Shown here in pieces: positions 19,047-25,505 of a stretch of DNA of 50,233 nt; position 1 is the stretch's first letter; the number at the start of each line of letters is the position of its first letter. Position numbers and translations under genes: made by a program. The stretch comes from Syntrophaceae bacterium. GTDB taxonomy: Bacteria > Desulfobacterota > BSN033 > UBA1163. Below the pieces are notes generated by a model. That model did no database searches and was not told the origin of the DNA. It worked only from the letters and a program-made list of their open reading frames with translations. The stretch is taken from assembly GCA_013388635.1 (NCBI GenBank), contig JACAEX010000075.1:1-50233 (forward strand). The letters run 5' to 3'.

Positions 19047-19210
19047 ATCGGAGATTCGATGCACGGGCGAAGGATCCCGGAGGGATCAATCCGAAACAAG
19101 CACGAAGGTTCAAAATATAAATGTTCCGAATAAAAAGTTTAGAATTTAGATATTTGAATTCTGGATTTGTTTCGAATTTTGATATTCGGATTTCGGATTT
19201 TATTGCTACA
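19047..19210. repeat. Intergenic repeat, copy A (hdrA-mvhD gap)
   Basis: About 150 bases closely matching the nuoD-downstream gap at 25324-25495. Shared pieces include ATTCGATGCACGGGC, a small hairpin around CCCGGAGGG, AATCCGAAACAAGCACGAA, and a tail of TTCGGATTTCGGATTTT. It is AT-rich with no open frame, and unlike the coding DNA around it. Shorter, more degenerate relatives lie at 34664-34740, 36309-36400 and 39310-39420. The function is unknown; all sit in gaps between co-oriented genes or around 39 kb. Confidence 0.7.
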
Positions 19211-19230
19211 CTCTTGAAGGGAGTTTCTTA

Positions 19231-19683
19231 ATGACGGAGGAGTTTCGACCCCAAATTATTGCATTTTTGTGTACCTGGTGAGCTTATGCCGCTGCTGACC
19301 TGGCTGGGGTCAGTCGCATGCAGTATTCGCCCTCGGTCCGGACGATCCGGGTGATGTGCGCAGGGACGATCTCGCCCCATTACATCCTGAAGGCACTCCA
19401 GGCCGGAGCGGATGGCATCTTCGTGGCTGGCTGACGGATGGGGGAATGCCATTACCAGTCTGGTAATGTGATGGCCAATAAGAGGATGACCCTCCTCCAG
19501 AAGTTACTGGAATTTTCGGGTCTTCATGCGGATCGCCTTCGCGTCCGATGGGTCTCGTCTGCCGAGGCCGCAGAATATGTCCGGGAGGTCTCGGGGTTTG
19601 TGGAGGATATCAAGAAATTGGGGCCTAATCCTTTGAGCGTGAAGAGAGCGATGAGGTCGGTACGGAATGAGCAAAAAGATTAA
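19231..19683 (+). CDS. mvhD: MvhD-like iron-sulfur protein with two selenocysteines
   Basis: MvhD/FlpD-type adaptor that passes electrons to HdrA, 150 residues. Two in-frame TGA codons are read as Sec: U17 (19279-19281) in FLCTW-U-AYAAADLAG, where the family has CNWC-S/A-YAGADLAG, and U68 (19432-19434) in FVAG-U-RMGECHYQSGN, where the family has GCHPGDCHY. Both replace conserved [2Fe-2S]-region cysteines. The frame stays open from ATG 19231 (GAAGGGAG seven bases upstream) to TAA 19683 apart from these two codons, and each is followed by a strong hairpin. Hydrogenase subunits MvhA/MvhG are absent; instead fdhB overlaps the end by 17 bases, so the adaptor most likely links Hdr to formate dehydrogenase. 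A caller that stops at TGA would miss the first 68 residues. Confidence 0.92.
19295..19313 (+). promoter_or_regulatory. SECIS-like hairpin for mvhD U17
   Basis: CTGACC-TGGCTGG-GGTCAG: six perfect pairs and a seven-base loop, loop beginning 19 bases after the TGA at 19279-19281. Confidence 0.65.
19450..19468 (+). promoter_or_regulatory. SECIS-like hairpin for mvhD U68
   Basis: CATTACC-AGTCT-GGTAATG: seven perfect pairs and a five-base loop, loop beginning 22 bases after the TGA at 19432-19434. It is the cleanest of the hairpins in this window. Confidence 0.72.
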
Positions 19684-20461
19684 AGAGACTGTGAGGACCC
19701 TTCTGGTTGAGGGAAAGATCAGAGGCTTTCTCGGATTGATCGAAAGGGATGGCCACGTGATGCCCCATCTCTTTGGTGATCCCCAGGAGCTTGAACACCT
19801 CTCTCTCGGTGATCACGGGAGGGCCGGGGATGCCCGTTACCCCCTCAATCAGATCCTCATCCAATTGATGAGGGCGTATCCTGAAGAGACCTTTGCCGTT
19901 CTTGTCCGTGGATGTGATGAGAGGGGGCTGAGGGAGCTTTTCAAATGGCAACAGTTGCGAGAGGAGAAGGTCATCCCGATCGGATTGGGTTGTCCGGAAG
20001 AACTGGCCAGGGCCTGTGAGTGTGAAAAGCCTTTTCCGGATAATCTGTTGGATGGCCCAAAGGGGGAGAAGGTTGAGGGTCAGAAGGTGGCTCGGGTCAA
20101 CGCCATGGACATCGATGCCAGGCTTCGGTTCTGGAAGGCCGAGTTTGACCGTTGTATCAAATGCCTGGGCTGTCGCAACATCTGCCCGATGTGTTTTTGC
20201 AAGGAGTGTACGCTTGAGGAGGCGAACCTGATTGATTCAGGCGAGATTCCTCCAGCCAATCCGACCTTCCATCTGGTCCGGGCCATCCATATGGTGGGCC
20301 GTTGTATTGACTGCGGTCTGTGCGAGGAGGCATGTCCAGCCGATATTCCCTTGAGGACGCTGTATAAGAAGGTTGCCGAGATCGTGTCAGAAGAGTTCGG
20401 CTACAAAACCGGTTACACCGTTGATGAAAAGTCCCCTTTTAATATAATCGAGGTAAAATAG
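19667..20461 (+). CDS. FdhB/FrhB-like iron-sulfur electron-transfer subunit
   Basis: 264-residue protein resembling the beta subunit of F420-type hydrogenase/formate dehydrogenase (FrhB/FdhB) with two ferredoxin-type motifs: CIKCLGCRNICPMCFCKEC (about 163-181) and CIDCGLCEEACPADIP (about 210-225). The N-terminal part (IRGFLGLIERDG..., RGCDERGLRELF) is the FrhB-like region. Family members often carry FAD and join the catalytic subunit to Hdr; that role is inferred from its place between mvhD (17-base overlap) and fdhA2 (four-base gap). No F420-specific evidence can be read. Confidence 0.82.
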   Translation: MSKKIKETVRTLLVEGKIRGFLGLIERDGHVMPHLFGDPQELEHLSLGDHGRAGDARYPLNQILIQLMRAYPEETFAVLVRGCDERGLRELFKWQQLREEKVIPIGLGCPEELARACECEKPFPDNLLDGPKGEKVEGQKVARVNAMDIDARLRFWKAEFDRCIKCLGCRNICPMCFCKECTLEEANLIDSGEIPPANPTFHLVRAIHMVGRCIDCGLCEEACPADIPLRTLYKKVAEIVSEEFGYKTGYTVDEKSPFNIIEVK

Positions 20462-20465
20462 ATCA

Positions 20466-22517
20466 ATGGAGTTCAAGACCGTTCTGACCACCTGTCCTTA
20501 TTGCGGCTGCGGCTGTGGGTTGCTGCTCGAAATCCTGGACGGAAGGCTCATAGGGACGCTTCCATCCAAAACCAGCCCTGTGAATCAAGGGAGGTTGTGT
20601 GTGAAGGGCTGGAGCGTTCATGAATTTGTCACAAGCCCGAACCGTCTGATCCGACCCTTGGTGAGAAAGGCCGATAGGCTTGTGGAGTCGTCATGGGACG
20701 AGGCCCTGGACCTTTCTGCCCGGCGACTCAAAGAGATTAAAGAGAGGCATGGCCCTGACAGCATTGCTGTGCTGACCTCTGCCAAGTGCACCAATGAGGA
20801 GAACTACCTTCTGCAGAAATTGACCCGGGCAGCGATCGGGACGAACAACATCGATCACTGCGCCCGTCTCTGACACTCCTCCACGGTGGCCGGGCTGGCC
20901 GCTTCATTTGGCAGTGGGGCGATGACCAACTCCATAGAAGAGATTGAATCTGCCGATTGCATCCTGATTTTTGGCTCCAACACCTCGATCGCCCATCCCT
21001 TGATTGCCACCCGCGTCTTTCGTGCGAAGGCAAGGGGCGCCAAGGTCATCGTGGCCGATCCGCGAAAGATCCCGATCGTCCTTCAAAGCGACCTCCATCT
21101 TCAGCATCGACTTGGAACGGACGTGGCTCTGATCAATGGTCTGATGCATATCATTCTGAAAAACGGATGGGAGAGAAAGGCATTTATCAGTGAACGGACG
21201 GAGAACCTTGAGGAGTTCAGAAAGGTCGTGGAGAAGTATTCCCCGGATCGCGTTTCTGAGATCACCGGTGTTCCGGTGAAGGATCTGGAGACGGCTGCTC
21301 AGTATTATGCCAAGGCGGAGCGAGGAAGCATCCTGTACACGATGGGCATCACCCAGCATACCACAGGTGTGGATAATGTGAAATCCCTTGCCAATCTCTC
21401 GATGCTCACCGGGAACATTGGCAGGGAGTCGACCGGTGTCAATCCCCTCCGGGGACAGAACAACGTCCAGGGCGCCTGCGATATGGGCGGGCTGCCAAAT
21501 GTCTACTCCGGCTATCAGCCCGTGACCGATCAGGCCGTCAGGCAGAAATTCGAAGAGGCCTGGAGGGCTGAGCTTTCGGCCAGGGTCGGATTGACAGCCA
21601 CGGAGATGTTCCCGGCGGCCCTCGAGGGCAGGGTCAAGGCCATGGTCATCCTGGGTGAGAATCCTGTTCTGAGCGATGCTGACAGCCATCATGTGGAAAA
21701 GGCGTTGGAGGCCCTCGATTTTCTCCTGGTCATCGACATCTTCAATACGCCGACCTCTGATCTTGCTCACGTGGTTTTAGCCGGAGCGTCCTTTGCAGAG
21801 AAGGAAGGGACCTTCACCAATACGGAGAGAAGGGTTCAGATGGTTCGAAAGGCGATCGAACCTCCAGGGGATGCCAGGGTCGACTGGAGAATCATCCAGG
21901 AGCTTTCGAACCGTCTTGGATACTCAATGGATTACGACTCCCCTCGGGCTGTCATGGAAGAGATAGCGAGGGTCACTCCCTCCTACGCTGGCATCCGTTA
22001 TGATCGACTCCAGGGCGATGGCTTACAATGGCCCTGCCCCAGCACAGATCACCCGGGGACCAAATTCTTACACCAGGGCAAGTTTACGAGGGGGAAAGGA
22101 CTCTTCAGTGCGATCGAATACAAACCGCCTGCTGAAGTGGCGGATGAGGCATATCCGTTCCAGCTGACAACCGGAAGGATTCATGTCCATTACCATACGG
22201 GCACGATGACGAGGAATTCTCCTTCGTTGGAACGGGAGGTCAACGAATGCCTTCTCGAGATCAATCCCGAGGATGCCCGGGAGCTTGGAATAGGCGAGGG
22301 TGATCGCGTCCTGGTCTCCTCGAGGCGGGGTTCTGTCTCAACGAGGGTAAAGTTGACAGAGACGGAGAAGAGGGGAACGGTGTTCATGCCATTCCATTTC
22401 TTTGAAAGCAGGGCGAATATCCTGACCAACCCAATGTTTGATCCTGTTGCCAAGATCCCGGAATTCAAGGTCTGCGCTGTAAAGATCGAGAAGATGGAGA
22501 CTGGATCAGCCCGTTAA
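20466..22517 (+). CDS. fdhA: Selenocysteine formate dehydrogenase catalytic subunit, Hdr-linked
   Basis: Short FdhA of 683 residues without the NuoG-like N-terminal domains. It starts MEFKTVLTTCPYCGCGCGLL, the [4Fe-4S] motif of the Mo/W domain. TGA 20871-20873 is Sec (U136) in DHCARL-U-HSSTVAG. A catalytic-site Lys/Cys context ([13 protein letters not shown]), KVIVADPRK and the MGD-binding C-terminal domain (QLTTGRIHVHYHT) are all present. It is a close paralogue of the catalytic part of fdhA at 8398. The gene ends the Hdr operon: fdhB is directly upstream and a new promoter for nuoA follows. It is expected to oxidise formate (or reduce CO2) and pass electrons through FdhB and MvhD to HdrA. 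Confidence 0.93.
20886..20902 (+). promoter_or_regulatory. SECIS-like hairpin for fdhA2 U136
   Basis: GTGGCC-GGGCT-GGCCGC: six pairs (one U-G), five-base loop starting 18 bases after the TGA at 20871-20873. Same position and geometry as in fdhA1, although the bases differ at several sites. Confidence 0.65.
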
Positions 22518-22531
22518 TCGATTTCAAGTCC

Positions 22532-22548
22532 TACCCAATGATTGGGTA
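22532..22548 (+). other. Small hairpin after fdhA2
   Basis: TACCCAA-TGA-TTGGGTA, seven pairs, 15 bases after the stop of fdhA2. It has no T-run and is not a textbook terminator, but it is the only hairpin noticed between the Hdr-Fdh operon and the nuo promoter. From 22549 to 22720 I see nothing else. Confidence 0.35.
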
Positions 22549-22720
22549 ACACCACTCCTCTCCCGAGCAAACTGGAAACGGCAATGCCCTGTTTTAAATG
22601 GAAATGGTCGAAATAATGTGTTAATAATTTCACGAATTGGTCGATGAATATGAGTCTTACGTCAGAAAATATTAATGAAAATAAGTCGTTATATGTCAAA
22701 CGAGGTGTACAAAATTTTTC

Positions 22721-22749
22721 TTGACAAAAGGGGGACAATTTTGTAGCTT
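22721..22749 (+). promoter_or_regulatory. Promoter for the nuo operon
   Basis: TTGACA (22721-22726), 17-base spacer, TAGCTT (22744-22749), 43 bases before nuoA. The -35 is perfect and the -10 moderate. Confidence 0.5.
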
Positions 22750-22791
22750 TTTGCGGAAAGAAGAAAGTTTTCACAAATATAGGGAGTCACT

Positions 22792-23148
22792 ATGTTAATC
22801 GAATATCTTGCCATTCTAATTTATATTGCCATTGCCATTGGCTTTGCTCTGTTTGCGGTCGTCGCTTCTCATCTTTTGGGCCAGAGAAAACGCACCGCCT
22901 TAAAAGAGGCTCCATATGAATGCGGCATGACCACGGTTGGATCATCCTTCAGAAGGATTCCGATTAAGTACTACATTATTGCCATGCTCTTTCTGCTCTT
23001 TGATATTGAAGTCGTCTTCCTCTATCCATGGGCCGTTGTCTTTAAACAGATGAAGAGCTTCGCATTCATCTCCATGGCCGTCTTCATCGGAATTTTACTC
23101 ATTGCTTATATCTACATCTGGAAAAAAGGAGCGTTGGAATGGGAATAG
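22792..23148 (+). CDS. nuoA: NADH-quinone oxidoreductase subunit A
   Basis: Membrane subunit of complex I, 118 residues, three membrane helices. The family pattern YECGMTTVGSSFRRIPIKYY (about 43-62) and FDIEVVFLYPWA (about 73-84) are the conserved loop and helix-2 signatures. First gene of a co-directional operon with nuoB-N; nuoB starts inside its last codons (10-base overlap). Confidence 0.95.
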   Translation: MLIEYLAILIYIAIAIGFALFAVVASHLLGQRKRTALKEAPYECGMTTVGSSFRRIPIKYYIIAMLFLLFDIEVVFLYPWAVVFKQMKSFAFISMAVFIGILLIAYIYIWKKGALEWE

Positions 23149-23648
23149 AAACCTACCTTGAAAAGACCCCTTTTATGCCTGTCCTGGATAAGGTCGTCAA
23201 CTGGGGTCGAAAGTATTCGATCTGGCCGGTCACCTTTGGCCTTGCCTGATGCGCCCTGGAGATGATCGTCACCAGTTCGGCGACGTGGGATATTTCTCGT
23301 TTTGGTTCAGAGGTCTTCAGGCCTTCTCCCAGACAGGCAGATCTGATGATCGTTGCCGGGACCCTCACCAAAAAGATGGCCCCGATGGTCAAGCGGATCT
23401 ATGAGCAGATGCCAGAGCCCAAATGGGTGATCGCCTACGGGGCCTGTGCCTGTTCAGGAGGGGTCTTCAAGACCTACAATGTGGTCCAGGGCGTTGACCA
23501 GATACTTCCGGTCGATGTCTATGTGCCCGGGTGTCCGCCAAGGCCTGAGTCGCTGCTCACGGCGATTGTGAAACTCCAGAAGAAGATTGAAAAGGAATCC
23601 CTTGCAAACCGAAAGGATGTTCCGAGCACCCTGGAATTGGAGAGATGA
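23139..23648 (+). CDS. nuoB: NADH-quinone oxidoreductase subunit B with in-frame TGA (candidate selenocysteine)
   Basis: Complex I subunit that binds the terminal [4Fe-4S] cluster N2. Read from ATG 23139 (overlapping the nuoA end by 10 bases, as usual) through TGA 23247-23249 to TGA 23646-23648, it gives 169 residues. The TGA is codon 37 in VTFGLA-U-CALEM; the family has GLxCC here (E. coli C63, C64). The other ligands are C38, C103 in YGACACSGG and C132 in VPGCPPRPE. The 38-103 and 103-132 spacings (65 and 29) equal those of E. coli NuoB (64-129 and 129-158), so U37 sits exactly at C63. A hairpin follows at 23267-23285. If the TGA were a stop the protein would lose all its ligands and complex I would be dead, yet the rest of the frame and operon are intact. 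Alternatives are a sequencing error (TGC or TGT to TGA) or a recent nonsense mutation. Confidence 0.85.
23267..23285 (+). promoter_or_regulatory. SECIS-like hairpin for nuoB U37
   Basis: CGTC-A-CC-AGTTC-GG-C-GACG: four pairs, one A-C mismatch, two C-G pairs, five-base loop with GU. The loop begins 24 bases after the TGA at 23247-23249. It has the same plan as the hdrA hairpin and the CC/GG-closed loop seen at most other Sec sites here. The stem is short, so by itself this is modest evidence. Confidence 0.5.
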
Positions 23649-23660
23649 GAGGGAGAGGCG

Positions 23661-24149
23661 ATGGTCGAGAGCAACCTGACCGTTAAGAAACTGAATGAAA
23701 GATTTCCATCCTCTGTCTTAGAGGTGAAGACCTTTCGAGGGGAGGTCACGGTTACCGTTTTAAAGAGGGACATCCTCGAGATCTGTAAGTTTCTCCACTC
23801 TGATCCTGATCTTCAATACCATTTTCTCGTCGACCTCTGCGGGTTGGACTTCTTTCCCCAAAGCCCCCGTTTTGAAGTGGTCTATCTCCTTTGCTCCATG
23901 AAGGAGTATCAAAGACTGAGGTTGAAAACGAGAGTCGGTGAGAATGAATCGATCTCAAGTGTGGAATCGGTCTGGAAGGCGGCCAACTGGTTGGAGCGGG
24001 AGGTCTACGATCTCTTCGGGATCCCTTTTGAAAACCATTCTGATTTGAGAAGGATCCTGCTCTGGGATGGTTTTGAGGGTCATCCCCTGAGGAAGGACTT
24101 CCCGGTCGAGGGACCGGATTTCGACAAACCCTTTGTCTTAGAGGTTTGA
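23661..24149 (+). CDS. nuoC: NADH-quinone oxidoreductase subunit C
   Basis: 30-kDa-type peripheral subunit of complex I, 162 residues. Conserved region ANWLEREVYDLFGIPFENH-S (about 111-129) followed by RRILLWDGFEGHPLRKDFP is the family signature. It starts 12 bases after nuoB and ends one base before nuoD. NuoC and NuoD are separate genes, not fused. Confidence 0.94.
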   Translation: MVESNLTVKKLNERFPSSVLEVKTFRGEVTVTVLKRDILEICKFLHSDPDLQYHFLVDLCGLDFFPQSPRFEVVYLLCSMKEYQRLRLKTRVGENESISSVESVWKAANWLEREVYDLFGIPFENHSDLRRILLWDGFEGHPLRKDFPVEGPDFDKPFVLEV

Positions 24150-24150
24150 A

Positions 24151-25323
24151 ATGGCAGAAAGAAGATTCATGACCATCAATATGGGACCCCAGCACCCGGC
24201 CACGCACGGGGTGTTGAGGCTCGTATTGGAGTTGGACGGGGAGGTGATCGTTAAGGCAACCCCCCATATCGGACATCTTCACCGGGGTGTGGAGAAGTTG
24301 GCTGAGAGCAGGACCTATCATCAGGTGATTCCGCTCACCGACCGTTTAGATTACACGAATGCGATGGGCAACAACCTGGCCTATGTGCTGGCAGTCGAAA
24401 AGCTCCTGGGAATTGAGGTTCCTAAGAGGGCTCAGTACTTAAGGGTGATGATGGCTGAGCTTCAGAGGATCGCGGCTCATCTGATCTGGCTTGGCACCCA
24501 TGCCCTGGACATCGGTGCCATGACCCTTCTCTTCTACAATTTTCGAGAAAGGGAGGAGGTCCTGGGAATCTTTGAGGCGGTCGCAGGCGGAAGGCTCACC
24601 CCGACCTACCTCAGGATCGGGGGGGTCTCGAAAGACCTTCCCGACGGAATCGAAGAGAGGATCAAGACATTCGTCCGGGCCTTTCCGGATCACGTCAAGG
24701 AATATGAGACCCTGCTCACTCAGAATGTGATCTGGCTAAAACGGACCAAGGGGGTGGGGATCATCTCCAAAGAGGATGCGATCAATTGGGGCGTGACCGG
24801 ACCGACGCTCAGGGGCTCGGGCGTAAGATACGATGTGAGAAAGGCCTTTCCCTACTCCGGTTATGATGAGTTCGATTTCGAAATCCCGTTGGGTTCCGTC
24901 GGAGATGTTTATGATCGGTACATCGTTCGCCTGAGAGAGATGGAATGGTCGAACTCAATTGTGGAGCAGGCCCTCGAACGGCTGCCCAAAGGTCCGATCC
25001 TCGCAGATGATCCCAGGGTGACGCTGCCGGCAAAGGATGCGGTCACACAGGACATCGCTGCATTGATCCGGCAGTTCAAGATCGTCTCGGAAGGCTTCAG
25101 TCCTCCGCCAGGCGAGGTCTATGCGAGTGTGGAGGCAGCCAAGGGAGAGCTGGGATTCTATATCGTCAGCGACGGATCGAATCATCCCTTCCGTGTCAGG
25201 ATTCGACCGCCCTCCTTTCTCAATCTGAGCGCATTGCCGAAGATGATCGAAGGAAGTCTGATCGCGGATGTCATTGCAGCGATCGGCAGCATCGATATCG
25301 TCCTGGGAGAGATCGATCGGTGA
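24151..25323 (+). CDS. nuoD: NADH-quinone oxidoreductase subunit D
   Basis: 49-kDa-type subunit of complex I, 390 residues, forming the quinone site with NuoB. It begins with MGPQHPATHGVLRL (about 11-24), whose His is the quinone-pocket residue of the family, and contains PHIGHLHRGVEKL, YTNAMGNN, RGSGVRYDVRKAFPYSGY and the C-terminal VLGEIDR. The gene is intact. It is followed by a 182-base gap filled by a repeat instead of nuoE. Confidence 0.95.
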   Translation: MAERRFMTINMGPQHPATHGVLRLVLELDGEVIVKATPHIGHLHRGVEKLAESRTYHQVIPLTDRLDYTNAMGNNLAYVLAVEKLLGIEVPKRAQYLRVMMAELQRIAAHLIWLGTHALDIGAMTLLFYNFREREEVLGIFEAVAGGRLTPTYLRIGGVSKDLPDGIEERIKTFVRAFPDHVKEYETLLTQNVIWLKRTKGVGIISKEDAINWGVTGPTLRGSGVRYDVRKAFPYSGYDEFDFEIPLGSVGDVYDRYIVRLREMEWSNSIVEQALERLPKGPILADDPRVTLPAKDAVTQDIAALIRQFKIVSEGFSPPPGEVYASVEAAKGELGFYIVSDGSNHPFRVRIRPPSFLNLSALPKMIEGSLIADVIAAIGSIDIVLGEIDR

Positions 25324-25495
25324 ATTTGTAAATTCGAAATTCGATGCACGGGCTAAGCATCCCGGAGGGATCAATCCGAAACAAGCACGAATGTTCAAAA
25401 TATGAATTCTGAAAAGGTAGAAAGTTTGGAATTTAGGGATTAGGATTTCGGATTTGTTTCGGATTTCGATATTCGGATTTCGGATTTTTACTTAG
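25324..25495. repeat. Intergenic repeat, copy B (after nuoD)
   Basis: Closest match to the gap at 19047-19210: same order of ATTCGATGCACGGGC, CCCGGAGGG hairpin, AATCCGAAACAAGCACGAA and a tail rich in TTCGGATTTCGG units. It lies exactly where nuoE and the start of nuoF would be expected. The next gene starts at 25506. Confidence 0.7.
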
Positions 25496-25505
25496 AGGGG
25501 TCATC

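Noticed and set aside
19438-19683. An independent 81-residue gene starting at 19438
   Set aside because: It is the C-terminal part of mvhD; the family motif and in-frame coding continue upstream through two TGA codons to 19231.
11229-22517. A [NiFe] hydrogenase (MvhAG) associated with mvhD
   Set aside because: No hydrogenase large- or small-subunit motifs occur in this region; the partner present is formate dehydrogenase.
23262-23648. A short NuoB starting at ATG 23262
   Set aside because: It would lack the N-terminus and both tandem ligands, and its start has no good ribosome binding site. The overlap with nuoA and the upstream homologous residues show the gene starts at 23139.
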